The notes beneath the pieces were generated by a model that worked only from the letters and a program-made list of their open reading frames with translations, did no database searches and had not been told where the DNA came from. The translations under genes were made by a program, and so were the position numbers. Positions 51,168-61,740 of a DNA stretch of 64,000 nucleotides are shown piece by piece. How positions within the stretch are numbered: position 1 is the first letter of the stretch; each line of letters begins with the position of its first letter. This DNA comes from Chryseobacterium sp. MEBOG06 (lineage in GTDB: Bacteria > Bacteroidota > Bacteroidia > Flavobacteriales > Weeksellaceae). The DNA is taken from positions 248,001-312,000 of the forward strand of contig NZ_CP084580.1 in NCBI RefSeq assembly GCF_021869765.1, read 5' to 3'.

Positions 51168-51635
51168 ATGGAGTTTAGAAAAAGAATTGAAGAATTATTA
51201 AATGAATTCCTTGAGACAAGACAAGATCTGTTTCTTATTGATCTTAAGATCTCTGCAGGGGATGATATTACAGTGATTTTAGATGGAGACAATGGAGTTT
51301 CTTTGCAGGATTGCCTTGATGCAAGCCGTGCAATAGAGTTCAATATGGATCGTGAAGAACATGACTTTAGTCTGCAGGTGATGTCTGCAGGATTAAGTGA
51401 GCCTTTGGTTACTCCAAGACAGTTTGGTAAAAACATTGGAAGAGAAATTGAAGTGATGCTGGAGGATTCTTCTAAAATTGAAGGAGAATTGTCAAAAGTA
51501 GATGAAGAGAAGATCACCCTTATTCTACGTTACCGTAAGCCGAAAGATATCGGTAAAGGCAAGGTAGATGCAGAGGAGGAGAAAGAAATACCTTACTCCG
51601 AGATCAAAAAAGCATTAGTAGTAATTAAATTTTAA
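51168..51635 (+). CDS. rimP: Ribosome maturation factor RimP
   Basis: 155 residues, start MEFRKRIEELLNEF. The middle has DLFLIDLKISAGDDITVILDGDNGV and QVMSAGLSEPLVTPRQF, the RimP N-terminal domain and its link; the C-terminal domain has the SH3-like part with ITLILRYRKPKD. It is needed for 30S assembly. First gene of rimP-nusA-infB (16 nt to nusA), the standard bacterial order. Confidence 0.94.
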   Translation: MEFRKRIEELLNEFLETRQDLFLIDLKISAGDDITVILDGDNGVSLQDCLDASRAIEFNMDREEHDFSLQVMSAGLSEPLVTPRQFGKNIGREIEVMLEDSSKIEGELSKVDEEKITLILRYRKPKDIGKGKVDAEEEKEIPYSEIKKALVVIKF

Positions 51636-51651
51636 AAAGAAAAAAGAATAG

Positions 51652-52887
51652 ATGGATAATATAGCGTTGATTGAATCCTTTGGTGATTTTAAAGACGAAA
51701 AGGGGATCAGTAAAATTGATCTTATGGCAATTATTGAGGATTCACTGAAGACACTTTTGAGAAAAAGATTTGATTCAGATGACCACTTTGACGTGATTGT
51801 GAACCCAGATAAAGGAGATTTTCAGATATTTTTGAATAAAACAATTGTAGAAGATGAGATGTCTGAAGACGATGATTTGGAAATTGAAATTTCTGAAGCA
51901 AAGAAGATTGACTCTACATTTGAAGTAGGTGAGGATTTTACAATGGAAATTCCTGTGGCTCAGTTGGGAAGAAGAAATATTCTTACACTGAAGCAGATTC
52001 TGGCTACAAAACTTCAGGAGCATAATAATGCAATGCTGTATGAACAGTTTAGAGATAAAATTGGAGAAATAGTTGTTGGGGAAATTCACCATATCCGTCA
52101 CAAGCACGTGATTTTGTTGGATGATGAAGGGAATGAATTTATTTTACCAAAAGAAAACCAGATCCCATCCGATTTCTTTAAAAAGGGTGAGAATATCAGA
52201 GCTATTGTTGAGACAGTAGATTTTAAAGGTTCAAAACCACAGATTATTATTTCCAGAACTGCACCTAAGTTTCTTGAAAAGTTACTTGAGTTGGAAATTC
52301 CTGAAATCCAGGACGGAACTATTATCCTGAAAAAGGTAGTAAGAATTCCTGGGGAGAAGGCGAAGATTGCAGTAGATGCTTATGATGACAGAATTGATCC
52401 GGTAGGAGCTTGTGTTGGAGTGAAAGGATCCAGAATTCATGGCGTTGTAAGAGAGTTGAAAAATGAAAACATCGATGTTATTCAGTGGTCTAAAAACCCT
52501 GAGATTTTGGTGAAGAGAGCGTTAGGAAATGTTACGGTTAACAAGATTGAGATCAATGAGGAGACCAATTATGCATTGGTATATACTCCGGTTGAAGAAA
52601 TTTCTAAAGTAATCGGAAAACAAGGTCAAAATATCAGACTGGCTTCTTGGTTGACAGGATATGAGATTGATGTATACAGAGAGTCCAGCGAGGATGACGA
52701 TGTTGAATTGAGAGAATTCAACGACGACATTGAGCAGTGGATTTTGGATGAGTTTAAGAAAGTAGGACTTACGACTGCAAAATCAGTATTGGATAAAGAA
52801 ACTGAAAGTCTTTTAAATATGGTAGACCTTGAAGAAGAAACAATTGAAGAGGTTAAACGTGTTCTGAGAGAAGAATTTGAAGATTAA
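51652..52887 (+). CDS. nusA: Transcription termination/antitermination factor NusA
   Basis: 411 residues, without the C-terminal acidic repeats of E. coli NusA, as usual in Bacteroidota. NTD (NIALIESFGDFKDEKGISKIDL), then S1 (EIVVGEIHHIRHKHVILLDDEG), then two KH domains (VDPVGACVGVKGSRIHGVVREL-type DRIDPVGACVGVKGSRI, and EISKVIGKQGQNIRLASWLTG). Ends in an acidic tail (EEETIEEVKRVLREEFED). Cotranscribed with rimP. Confidence 0.96.
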   Translation: MDNIALIESFGDFKDEKGISKIDLMAIIEDSLKTLLRKRFDSDDHFDVIVNPDKGDFQIFLNKTIVEDEMSEDDDLEIEISEAKKIDSTFEVGEDFTMEIPVAQLGRRNILTLKQILATKLQEHNNAMLYEQFRDKIGEIVVGEIHHIRHKHVILLDDEGNEFILPKENQIPSDFFKKGENIRAIVETVDFKGSKPQIIISRTAPKFLEKLLELEIPEIQDGTIILKKVVRIPGEKAKIAVDAYDDRIDPVGACVGVKGSRIHGVVRELKNENIDVIQWSKNPEILVKRALGNVTVNKIEINEETNYALVYTPVEEISKVIGKQGQNIRLASWLTGYEIDVYRESSEDDDVELREFNDDIEQWILDEFKKVGLTTAKSVLDKETESLLNMVDLEEETIEEVKRVLREEFED

Positions 52888-52963
52888 GATTTTAATAAAT
52901 TTTAATAAACAGTAAAAAGGAAATACTTTAATTTTAAAAATTAAAAAACAGTAAATAATATAG

Positions 52964-55930
52964 ATGCCAAAAATTAGATTAAATAAAGCGGTTAAGGAAT
53001 TCAATATTTCGATGTCCAGATTAGTAGAATTTTTACAGTCAAGGGGTTTCGTGGTTGAAAGCAATCCTAACGCTCAATTGGAAGAATCGGCATATTCTGC
53101 ATTGGAAGCTGAGTTTGCTAAAGATGGCGAACAACGAAAGGCTTCCCATGAGGTGGTGATCACTAAAGTTCCGGAAGAAAAACTGGAAATTGAAGAAAAG
53201 AAAACCCCTGAAGTGATAAGAGCTAAAGCAAATAAACCAGAGACTAAAATTTTAGGTAAAATAGATCTAGAGCCTAAGAAGCCTGAAGTTGAGGAAGCTC
53301 CTGCAGTTCCTGTGGCTCCTGTTGCGACACCGGTTGAGGAAAAGAAAGAAGAAATCGTGAAAGAAGAACAACCGGAAGTTAAAGCAGCCCCTGAAAAGCA
53401 GGAATTTAAAGTTTTGGATAAAATTGATTTGTCTCAAATAGAATCTAGAAACAGACCTGTGAAAAAAGACAAACCAAAAATGGAGGAGAAAAAAGAAGAA
53501 GTTAAACCTGTGGAACCAGTGAAAGAAACTCCAAAACCAGTAGTTGTAGAAGAGAAAAAAGTGGAAGCTCCTAAAGTAGAAGCTGCTCCTGAGTCTCAAG
53601 AACCACAAAAAATTGAAACAGTTTATCAAAAACTAGATGGTCCTAAGATCGTTGGAGAAAAGATTGACTTAACTCAGTTTGCACCAAAACCAGGTTCTGG
53701 AGCGAAAAAGAAAAGAAAGAGAATTGAAAAACCAGGTGGCCCGAATAACCAACAAGGTCAGGGGAATAATCAAAACTCAGGAAATAATAACCAAGGAGGC
53801 CAGGGCCAGGGAAACCGTCAGAATAACAACGGTGGACAAGGTGGTAACCGTCAGGGCCAAAATGGTCAGGGTGGTCCAGGAAACAGGCCTCAAGGTCAGG
53901 GAGGTCCGGGAGGAAACCGTTTTGGAAATAACAATAACCAGAACCGCCCAGGTGGTCAAGGTGGAGGATTCAAAAAAGGTGCCCCGAATAACAGACCCGG
54001 ACAACGAGTTATGCCAGTTGAACTGACTGACGAACAAGTTAAAAACCAGATCAAAGAAACATTAGAGAAACTTACTAACAAAGGAGGGAAGTCTAAATCT
54101 GCAAAACACAGAAAAGATAAAAGAACATACAGAAGAGAACAGGATGAGCGTCAGCAAGAGCTAGAAGCACAAGACAGAACTCTTAAAGTAACGGAATTTA
54201 TCACAGTAGGTGAATTGGCGAGTTTGATGAATGTTTCCCCAACTGAAGTAATCTCTGCTTGTTTCTCACTAGGTGTAATGGTTACGATGAACCAGAGACT
54301 TGAAGCTGATACTTTATTATTGGTTGCTGACGAATTTGGTTATAAAATTGAATTCTCAGATGCTGATCTGGAAGAAAGTGATAGTGAAGAAATTATAGAT
54401 TCTGAAGAGGATCTTATGTCAAGAGCTCCAATTGTAACAGTAATGGGACACGTTGACCACGGTAAGACTTCATTACTTGACTACATTAGAAAAACAAATG
54501 TAATTGCCGGTGAATCTGGAGGAATTACACAGCATATTGGTGCTTACAACGTGAAACTTGAAAACGGACAAAGAATTACATTCTTAGATACTCCAGGTCA
54601 CGAAGCGTTTACAGCGATGAGAGCCAGAGGTGCTCAGATCACGGATATTGCAATTATCGTAATTGCTGCCGATGATGATGTGATGCCTCAAACGAGAGAA
54701 GCTATTTCTCACGCACAGGCTGCTGGTGTACCAATGATTATTGCATTAAATAAGGTAGATAGACCGAGTGCAAACCCTGATAATGTTAGACAGCAGCTTT
54801 CCGGAATGAATATTCTGGTAGAAGAATGGGGAGGGAATGTACAGGCGCAGGAAATTTCTGCAAAATTTGGTAACAATATGGATATTCTATTAGAAAAGGT
54901 ATTACTTCAGGCAGAAATGCTTGATTTAAAAGCTAATCCTAATAGAAATGCTCAAGGTGTTGTTATTGAAGCTTCGCTGGATAAAGGAAGAGGATACGTA
55001 GCAACAATGTTGGTACAGACAGGAACTTTAAAAGTGGGAGATTATGTAGTGGCAGGTAAAAACCACGGTAAGGTAAAAGCGATGCTTGATGAAAGAGGAA
55101 GAAACCTTACAGAAGCTGGTCCATCTATTCCTGTAACTATTTTAGGATTAGACGGAGCCCCTACAGCCGGTGATAAGTTTAAAGTATATGAAGATGAAAG
55201 TGAAGCTAAGACTATCGCTAATAAGAGAGAGCAGCTTCAGAGAGAACTTTCAATCAGAACTAAGAAACATACTACACTTGAAGAATTAGGTAGAAGAATT
55301 GCTTTAGGTGATTTCAAAGAATTGAATATTATCTTAAAAGGTGACGTGGATGGATCAGTGGAAGCACTATCCGATCAGTTGCAAAGGTTATCTACTGCCG
55401 AAATTAACGTTAATATTCTTCACAAAGGAGTAGGACAGATTACTGAATCTGACGTTAACTTAGCTGCCGCTTCAGATGCTATTATCATTGGATTTAACGT
55501 AAGAGCCGGTGCTAACGCTAAAGATCTTGCAGACAGAGAAGAAATTGAAATCCGAAACTATTCTGTAATCTATGCTGCTATTGAAGAGGTGAAAGAAGCT
55601 ATGGAAGGGATGCTTTCTCCTGAAATTAAAGAACAGGTAATCGGTAATGTCGAGATAAGAGAGGTATTTAAGATCTCTAAAGTCGGAACAATTGCTGGAT
55701 GTATGGTTCTTTCAGGAAAAGTGGCCAGAAACTCTAAAGTAAGAGTATTGAGAGATGGAATCGTGAAATTTGACGGAGAGCTTGAAAGCTTGAAGCGTTT
55801 CAAAGATGATGTGAAGGAAGTAACAAAAGGTTACGAATGTGGTCTGAACCTGAAAGGGTATAATGATATCGAAGTCGGTGATATTCTTGAAGTTTACGAA
55901 GAAGTAGCCGTTAAGAAAAAACTGAAATAA
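52964..55930 (+). CDS. infB: Translation initiation factor IF-2
   Basis: 988 residues, normal for Bacteroidota. The N-terminal IF2_N-like motif is [19 protein letters not shown]; then about 200 residues of Lys/Glu/Pro-rich sequence, then a low-complexity Gly/Asn/Gln-rich region (about 260-345). The GTPase starts near 495: [13 protein letters not shown] (G1), LDTPGHEAF (G3), NKVDRPS (G4). The C-terminal beta-barrel domains follow (IF2 domains [27 protein letters not shown]). It ends 19 nt before a strong terminator. Confidence 0.97.
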   Translation: MPKIRLNKAVKEFNISMSRLVEFLQSRGFVVESNPNAQLEESAYSALEAEFAKDGEQRKASHEVVITKVPEEKLEIEEKKTPEVIRAKANKPETKILGKIDLEPKKPEVEEAPAVPVAPVATPVEEKKEEIVKEEQPEVKAAPEKQEFKVLDKIDLSQIESRNRPVKKDKPKMEEKKEEVKPVEPVKETPKPVVVEEKKVEAPKVEAAPESQEPQKIETVYQKLDGPKIVGEKIDLTQFAPKPGSGAKKKRKRIEKPGGPNNQQGQGNNQNSGNNNQGGQGQGNRQNNNGGQGGNRQGQNGQGGPGNRPQGQGGPGGNRFGNNNNQNRPGGQGGGFKKGAPNNRPGQRVMPVELTDEQVKNQIKETLEKLTNKGGKSKSAKHRKDKRTYRREQDERQQELEAQDRTLKVTEFITVGELASLMNVSPTEVISACFSLGVMVTMNQRLEADTLLLVADEFGYKIEFSDADLEESDSEEIIDSEEDLMSRAPIVTVMGHVDHGKTSLLDYIRKTNVIAGESGGITQHIGAYNVKLENGQRITFLDTPGHEAFTAMRARGAQITDIAIIVIAADDDVMPQTREAISHAQAAGVPMIIALNKVDRPSANPDNVRQQLSGMNILVEEWGGNVQAQEISAKFGNNMDILLEKVLLQAEMLDLKANPNRNAQGVVIEASLDKGRGYVATMLVQTGTLKVGDYVVAGKNHGKVKAMLDERGRNLTEAGPSIPVTILGLDGAPTAGDKFKVYEDESEAKTIANKREQLQRELSIRTKKHTTLEELGRRIALGDFKELNIILKGDVDGSVEALSDQLQRLSTAEINVNILHKGVGQITESDVNLAAASDAIIIGFNVRAGANAKDLADREEIEIRNYSVIYAAIEEVKEAMEGMLSPEIKEQVIGNVEIREVFKISKVGTIAGCMVLSGKVARNSKVRVLRDGIVKFDGELESLKRFKDDVKEVTKGYECGLNLKGYNDIEVGDILEVYEEVAVKKKLK

Positions 55931-55948
55931 TTCTTTCAGATAAAATAG

Positions 55949-55977
55949 AAACAGCCGTCTCAATGAGACGGCTGTTT
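55949..55977 (+). terminator. infB terminator
   Basis: A perfect 13-bp stem (55949-55961 with 55965-55977), 3-nt loop, T-tract. It can also stop the minus-strand gene at 56019. Confidence 0.85.
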
Positions 55978-56018
55978 TATTTGTAATAATTTTTCTATTT
56001 CACTAGGATGTTGATTGC

Positions 56019-56699
56019 CTAATCCTGGTTTAAGAAAGTGACCAGTTTTATCAAGTCTTCATCTTTATCAAACTTGATTTTATTAGACTTAAAGAAAGTG
56101 TTTAAAGCTTCTTTTTTATCAGGAAACTGCTCGATGATTTCTTTCTGATTTCGAGGTTTCTTTATAAAACCTTTGTCTGTTTTTATATAATATGCAGGAT
56201 CTAAAGCCCTGAAATTTGCCGGTCTGTCACTAGCGTAAGAATTAGCTGCCGGAACAAGATCAGTGAATTTGGTTTTTACTTTTTTATACAAACTGTTTTT
56301 GCCATTAACTAGTTCTAAAAAATAGCCGCTTAAATCATCAGAGGTCTGAAGAAGTACGATTGTTTGTTTAGGAGAGGAAATTTCAATTCTTGAAAAGTCT
56401 GCAGTCTTAGGAAGAACCTGAATTTCGTTGTTTTTCTTAAACTCCACTTCATCACTATAGCTGTTATAACGTACCGGAACCTGTTCATAGTTAGCAGCCA
56501 CCTTAGCGTTAGAAAATTCTTTAGTAAGATATGGAGAAGCTCCTGGAATTTCATCATATTTCAAAGTTTTACCTGTTGTAGACTTGATTCCATCAAATAC
56601 GGATTGTGCGCCTGTAGCACCGTTTATAGAAAGGGTCTGTTGGCCAAAGCTGAAGTTAAGGCCAGCGAGAATTAATGTGGTTAAAATCGTTTTTTTCAT
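56019..56699 (-). CDS. Exported protein of unknown function
   Basis: 226 residues, signal peptide MKKTILTTLILAGLNFSFGQ. The mature part starts with QTLSINGATGAQSVFDGIKST and has a series of short beta strands (FSRIEISSPKQTIVLLQTSDD), a lysine-rich loop (KNSLYKKVKTKFTDLV) and a helical end (DKKEALNTFFKSNKIKFDKDEDLIKLVTFL). No family is recognised. It is convergent with infB and separated from SusC by 436 bp. Not essential to any module seen here. Confidence 0.75.
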   Translation of the reverse strand: MKKTILTTLILAGLNFSFGQQTLSINGATGAQSVFDGIKSTTGKTLKYDEIPGASPYLTKEFSNAKVAANYEQVPVRYNSYSDEVEFKKNNEIQVLPKTADFSRIEISSPKQTIVLLQTSDDLSGYFLELVNGKNSLYKKVKTKFTDLVPAANSYASDRPANFRALDPAYYIKTDKGFIKKPRNQKEIIEQFPDKKEALNTFFKSNKIKFDKDEDLIKLVTFLNQD

Positions 56700-57135
56700 G
56701 CTTTAAATTTATGAAATTTTTGTTTTTTTAAGTAATATGTTAATATACTATTTTATAAGAATATAGCATATATTCTTTTTTGTTTGTAAAGAAAGTGATT
56801 TTTTTGAAATTAATGAATAAAATATTATGATCTTGCCTTAAAAATATATTTTCTTCTATAAAGTTGTTAGAAGGCTGAAAATTAGCACTATTGTAATTTA
56901 GATTTATTATAAATAATTTTTTTTAAGTTGACTATAAAACGTTAAAAGATTGAATTTTTGGATTTTATTTTAAATTTTAAAGAATAATTTACATGATAAA
57001 TTACGAAATATGTTATATATTCAATGTTAAACCTGGTATATTGTGAATATTAAAGAGTAAGATGTAAATGAAAAATTTGCTAGTATTAATATTTATTAAC
57101 ATATTTGCCCCTAAAATATATTAAAATTTGTTAAT
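56700..57135. other. Intergenic region upstream of SusC
   Basis: AT-rich region holding the SusC promoter at the right end. No gene is supported. No obvious operator was found. Confidence 0.5.
57077..57107 (+). promoter_or_regulatory. Candidate SusC/SusD promoter
   Basis: -33 TTG (57077-57079), 20-nt spacer, -7 CATATTTG (57100-57107), one mismatch to TAnnTTTG. The ATG follows at 57136. Confidence 0.55.
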
Positions 57136-60000
57136 ATGAATGTTAAACTACGTGTATTAACAGCTGGTGTTTTGTTTTTTACAGGCCAGGCTGTGTTTGC
57201 TCAGGAAAATGGCTCTAAGGACAAAAAGGACAAGGAGACGAAAATTGAGGAGGTAGTTGTTTTAGGGTATAGTAAGACAGCTACAAAGGCAAAATCTACA
57301 ACTGCTTCAGTGACAGTTGGTTCTGAAACGTTAGAAAACAGACCAAATATTTCTGTTTTGAACTCAATTCAGGGTACAGCTCCTGGTATTGTAGTTAACT
57401 CAGCATCTGGTTCTCCGGGTTCTGGTAAATTCAATATCCTTATTAGAGGTTTGAGTTCATTAAATGGTTCTAGAGATCCATTATATGTAGTAGATGGTGT
57501 CATCACATCTGGATCTCAGTTTAGAAACCTAAACTCTTATGATATTGATACATTCAGTATTCTGAAAGATGCTCAGGCAACTGCCATCTATGGTAACAGA
57601 GCAGCTAATGGGGTTGTTGTAATTACAACAAAAGGAGGGAAATTTAATTCTGGATTAAAGGTTTCTTATGATGCATTGACATCTTTCTCCATGATACCTA
57701 AGACACAGTACAACATGTCTAATGCTAAGCAGTTGTTACAAATACAAAAAAATTATGATGGAGGTTATGCAGCTGATGTCGGTTTGTCTCAACAAGACAT
57801 TGATAATTGGTCGACAGACACAGACTGGAGAAAACAATTTACTCAGGTAGGTATTTCCCAGCAACATAACTTGTCTATTACTGGTGGTGGAGAAAATATT
57901 AATAATTTCTTATCTTTAGGATATTTAGATAGTGAAGGTACTATAAAGTCTACTGATTTCAAGAGATTTACATTGAGAAATAACTTGAGTGGTAGATCTA
58001 AAGATGGTAAGTTAACCTTCGGAACTATTATAGGATTAGGATATTCTAAGAGAAATCAGTTAGATGATGAGGAGAATTCAGGAGTTTCTAACAATGTAAT
58101 ACAAAACCCATTATTTGGAAGTGTAATTTCACCTACTTATTTAGCTCCTAATCCTTATTCTAATGGGGTGCAATTATTCAATGCTATCGGACAGAATAGC
58201 GCAGCCTACAGACCCTGGGTTCTTCAGGACAACATTAATGGAGGCGTAAGAAACAGATTTACTGAATTAAGTATTTCTGCTAATGCCAATGTAAACTATA
58301 AAATAACTGATTATTTAACTGTTGGTAACAGAACTGGTATTGAGTATAAAGAATACGAAAGAATCTTTGCAAGAGGTGCTCAGGGATATTTATCTACAGC
58401 TGTAGCTGCTAGTTCAGGTGCTAAATACGGAGGGTCAGAAAGTTTTACTACAACTCAGGACTTAACATTTAACAGTATTACGAACATTACATTTAACAAA
58501 ACATTTGGAGATCATACGCTTTCAGTAGCGGCTTACATGGATTATATAAAAGCTCATGTAAATACTAATACTCAAACTCAAAATGGATTGAACCCATTGC
58601 AATGGCAATTCGGAGCAGGTACAGGTTATATTCCTTTTAACCCGGATACTCCAAATATTTACAGACCAACTGTTGGCGCTTCAAAAGTAACAGCGGGAAC
58701 ATTAGCTTATTTCGGGACGTTAGATTACGATTATAAAGATAAATATGGGATAAGTGGAGTTGTAAGAAGAGATGGGTCATACCGTTTCTTACCTACAAAC
58801 AGATGGGAGACTTTCTGGTCTGCTGCGGTTAGATGGAATATCGATAAAGAAGATTTCATGGCCAACTCTGGATTCAGATTACTTAAGTTAAGAGCTTCCA
58901 TTGGTACAACAGGTAACCAGAACTTAGGAATTGCAACTAATAATGCTAACCCATTAGCGTTACTTCCAAACAACTTCCTTGATTTATACTCAGGAATTTC
59001 AGGATACCAGAACTTAATGGGATATAACTTTGTTAACTTATCAAACCCATACTTAAAATGGGAGCAGGTAAAACAGACAGATATTGGTTTAGATTTTAAC
59101 TATAAAGGTATTGTAGAAGGTAGTTTTGATTACTATCAAAAAAGAACATCCAGAATGTATAACACTTTACAATTCTCTGCAGCTACCGGAACTTATGGTA
59201 TTAGAGGGAATAACGGGGTTCTTGATAATAAAGGGGTTGAAGGTTTAATCAGATTTAATGCAATTAAAAATGAAAACCTGAAGTTATCAATCTTTGTTAA
59301 CGGTGCATACAATTCTAACAAAATTGTTTCAATGAGTAATGAGGATCTTGCAGGAGATGTCGTTAATGCTGTTGGAGGACCTATTAGTCAATATCAGTTG
59401 TATCACTATGCCGGTGTAAATTCAGCAAATGGTAACTTACTATTTGTTGACAAAAACGGAAATACTACAGAAAACGTAACATCTGCAGATAGAATCTTAA
59501 CTGGAAAATCTCCGTATGCTAAATTTACCGGTGGTTTTGGATTTAACTTCCAGTATAAAGGATGGTTCTTGGATACTCTATTCTCATTCCAGCAAGGAGG
59601 ATATATCTATGATAACTTACACTCTTGGGTAATGAATCCTGATTATGCAGCTAGTAATATCAACGTATCTGCAGATTTATTAAATGCTTGGACTCCACAG
59701 AATACAGGATCTAACGTTCCGAACTTAGATGCTACCAACGCTACTTTAGATGGGTCGTCAGACAGATTCTTGTATAAATCAGATTTCATAAGACTTAAAA
59801 ATATTTCTTTAGGATATTCATTCACTAAAGAACAGTTAGGAAAATTACCAGTTAAGGGAATTAAAGTGTTCGTTCAGGCTGAAAACATCTATACATGGAG
59901 CAGCTGGAAAGGTTTTGACCCAGAGCCGGTTACTACTTATTCGTTAAACGTATATCCGAACCCTAAAACGGTGTCAGTTGGGTTAAATGTTGATTTTTAA
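57136..60000 (+). CDS. SusC/RagA family TonB-dependent outer membrane receptor
   Basis: 954 residues. Signal peptide (FFTGQAVFAQ), then TonB box-like EEVVVLGYSKT directly, without the CNA-B/carboxypeptidase-like N-terminal domain of many SusC proteins. The plug has SVLNSIQGTAPGIVVNSASG, FNILIRGLSSLNGSRDPLYVVDG and ILKDAQATAIYGNRAANGVVVITTKGG. The barrel ends with LNVDF. It imports a polymer-derived ligand with its SusD partner, 12 nt downstream. No regulator or hydrolase is next to it, so the substrate is unknown; peptides are as likely as glycans. Confidence 0.95.
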   Translation: MNVKLRVLTAGVLFFTGQAVFAQENGSKDKKDKETKIEEVVVLGYSKTATKAKSTTASVTVGSETLENRPNISVLNSIQGTAPGIVVNSASGSPGSGKFNILIRGLSSLNGSRDPLYVVDGVITSGSQFRNLNSYDIDTFSILKDAQATAIYGNRAANGVVVITTKGGKFNSGLKVSYDALTSFSMIPKTQYNMSNAKQLLQIQKNYDGGYAADVGLSQQDIDNWSTDTDWRKQFTQVGISQQHNLSITGGGENINNFLSLGYLDSEGTIKSTDFKRFTLRNNLSGRSKDGKLTFGTIIGLGYSKRNQLDDEENSGVSNNVIQNPLFGSVISPTYLAPNPYSNGVQLFNAIGQNSAAYRPWVLQDNINGGVRNRFTELSISANANVNYKITDYLTVGNRTGIEYKEYERIFARGAQGYLSTAVAASSGAKYGGSESFTTTQDLTFNSITNITFNKTFGDHTLSVAAYMDYIKAHVNTNTQTQNGLNPLQWQFGAGTGYIPFNPDTPNIYRPTVGASKVTAGTLAYFGTLDYDYKDKYGISGVVRRDGSYRFLPTNRWETFWSAAVRWNIDKEDFMANSGFRLLKLRASIGTTGNQNLGIATNNANPLALLPNNFLDLYSGISGYQNLMGYNFVNLSNPYLKWEQVKQTDIGLDFNYKGIVEGSFDYYQKRTSRMYNTLQFSAATGTYGIRGNNGVLDNKGVEGLIRFNAIKNENLKLSIFVNGAYNSNKIVSMSNEDLAGDVVNAVGGPISQYQLYHYAGVNSANGNLLFVDKNGNTTENVTSADRILTGKSPYAKFTGGFGFNFQYKGWFLDTLFSFQQGGYIYDNLHSWVMNPDYAASNINVSADLLNAWTPQNTGSNVPNLDATNATLDGSSDRFLYKSDFIRLKNISLGYSFTKEQLGKLPVKGIKVFVQAENIYTWSSWKGFDPEPVTTYSLNVYPNPKTVSVGLNVDF

Positions 60001-60012
60001 TAAAAAAGAATT

Positions 60013-61650
60013 ATGAAAAGAATTATAAATACAGTTTTAATTTTAGCAACTTTATCAGCAACAGGATTTGCTTTGAACAGTTGCCAAGATGCTCTTGATA
60101 TTAAACAAGCAGGAGAATTAAAGCCTGAAGAAGTGTTTACGAATGTATCAAATTTAAGTGAAGCTTTAAATGGATCAGTTTATGCAATATTTGATCCAAT
60201 AGATGAAATATATTTTACTGCTGTTTTTACTGATGAGGTAAAACCGGGTAGTGGTAGTGGAGGTCAGGAGTATGATTTACACAGGTTCTTTCTAGATCCA
60301 TCTACTTCAGCTGTTGGAGGAGGTACTATCAGTACTACCTCAACTGACGGAATCTGGCTTAATAACTATAAAGTTATTAACAGAATTAACAGATTGTTGG
60401 AAGGAGCGAAAAGTATTACTCCTAATGGTGCTGCGGAAACAGCTACATATAATAATATCCTTGCACAAGCGAGAGCAATCAGAGCATTTTGTTATGTTCA
60501 GCTGGAGGCTTATTTTTCTACCAACATGAAGGATCCTGGTGCTTTAGGGGTTCTTCTTGTTAAAGATGTGCCTTCTACAGATGCTAAATTGCCTAGAGTA
60601 AAGAATCAGGATGTTTATGACTTTATCAATTCAGACTTAGATTACGCAAGAGGTATATTAACTTCATCTTCATCTAATGCTGCTAGGTATTATGTAGATA
60701 AAAATTTCGTTAATGCTCTTACTGCTCGTTTCAATATATATAGAGGAAATACAGCATTGGCAAAACAATATGCTCAAGATGTTATTTCAAATTCTGGTTT
60801 GAGCCTTACTGTAGCAACACCTGGCTCTATTCTCATTGACCCTAATAATCCTGCTTTAGGATTTCAACCTGTAGGTAATCCAGCTTGGAATACAGCATTT
60901 TATGGTACAGCATCTTCTTTTAACCCATACAGAAATATGTGGAATGATTCTGCAAGAGGGGAGATTATTTTCTCTCTAAACAGACTTCCATTAGGAGCAG
61001 GTGGAAGTATCGGAACAAGATGGAATACTAACCAATCTACTGTAAGTGGAGTACCAATGTGGTTCTTAGGCAGAAATTTATTTAATTTAATTTATACTCC
61101 TACAGGGCAGCCAGACAAAGGAGATATTAGAAGATACAATTATATAGATCCAACATCTGTTATCAATACAAATTATATGAATGTTGATTCTAAAGCCGAT
61201 AGATTAGTAATTGATAAGTATCCAGGTAAAACAAGTACAGCGACAAGAAATGATTTAAAAGTATTTAGATTATCAGAAATGTACTTTATCTTGGCCGAAG
61301 CTGAAACAGCGGCTGGTAACTTATCTACAGCTCAGGGATTAATTCAGCAAGTGAGAGCAGCTAGAAATTATTTAGGAACAGCAACAACTCCTACTTATGC
61401 TAATGCTCAATCTGCTTATGCTGATATTTTGAAAGAGCGTAGAATTGAATTAGCTTTAGAAGGACACCGTTATATAGATTTAAAAAGACTTGCAACAGTA
61501 GCAGGTGTAACGATGGATAGAAACATTAAAGATGATTTTATCACGCTTCCTGTTCTTAATCTGCCAAATGATAGTTATAAGTATACTTTACCTATCCCTG
61601 TGCAAGAGACTTCGGCTAACCCGAATGCTCAGCAAAACCCTGGTTATTAA
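60013..61650 (+). CDS. RagB/SusD family nutrient-binding outer membrane lipoprotein
   Basis: 545 residues. The lipobox is FALNSC (Cys near residue 24), followed by QDALDIKQAGELKPEEVF, the start of SusD_N. A TPR-like helical core (ARAIRAFCYVQLEAYF) and a SusD C-terminal domain (RLSEMYFILAEAETAAGN, LKERRIELALEGHRYIDLKRL, PIPVQETSANPNAQQNPGY) are typical. It caps the SusC barrel on the surface. Encoded right after SusC and followed by a terminator. Confidence 0.95.
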   Translation: MKRIINTVLILATLSATGFALNSCQDALDIKQAGELKPEEVFTNVSNLSEALNGSVYAIFDPIDEIYFTAVFTDEVKPGSGSGGQEYDLHRFFLDPSTSAVGGGTISTTSTDGIWLNNYKVINRINRLLEGAKSITPNGAAETATYNNILAQARAIRAFCYVQLEAYFSTNMKDPGALGVLLVKDVPSTDAKLPRVKNQDVYDFINSDLDYARGILTSSSSNAARYYVDKNFVNALTARFNIYRGNTALAKQYAQDVISNSGLSLTVATPGSILIDPNNPALGFQPVGNPAWNTAFYGTASSFNPYRNMWNDSARGEIIFSLNRLPLGAGGSIGTRWNTNQSTVSGVPMWFLGRNLFNLIYTPTGQPDKGDIRRYNYIDPTSVINTNYMNVDSKADRLVIDKYPGKTSTATRNDLKVFRLSEMYFILAEAETAAGNLSTAQGLIQQVRAARNYLGTATTPTYANAQSAYADILKERRIELALEGHRYIDLKRLATVAGVTMDRNIKDDFITLPVLNLPNDSYKYTLPIPVQETSANPNAQQNPGY

Positions 61651-61676
61651 TTAACAATAATCATATTATATACAAC

Positions 61677-61699
61677 CCCTGCTCCGAGCAGGGTTTTTT
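61677..61699 (+). terminator. SusD terminator
   Basis: CCCTGC (61677-61682) pairs with GCAGGG (61688-61693), loop TCCGA, with a T-tract to 61699. Confidence 0.8.
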
Positions 61700-61715
61700 A
61701 TTTGCTATTATTTCT

Positions 61716-61723
61716 TATTTTTG
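61716..61723 (+). promoter_or_regulatory. Candidate -7 element for porin-bshC
   Basis: TATTTTTG followed by CTG, 17 nt before the ATG at 61741. It begins 17 nt after the SusD terminator. Confidence 0.5.
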
Positions 61724-61740
61724 CTGTACAATAATGAATA

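Noticed and set aside
53267..53629. Minus-strand frame opposite the N-terminal part of infB
   Set aside because: Its Phe/Arg-rich composition mirrors the Glu/Lys/Pro-rich coding strand of IF-2, a shadow of low-complexity sequence.
53740..54010. Gly/Asn/Gln-rich stretch in infB as a possible repeat element
   Set aside because: It is in frame within IF-2, whose N-terminal linker is known to vary and be low complexity. There is no exact tandem unit.
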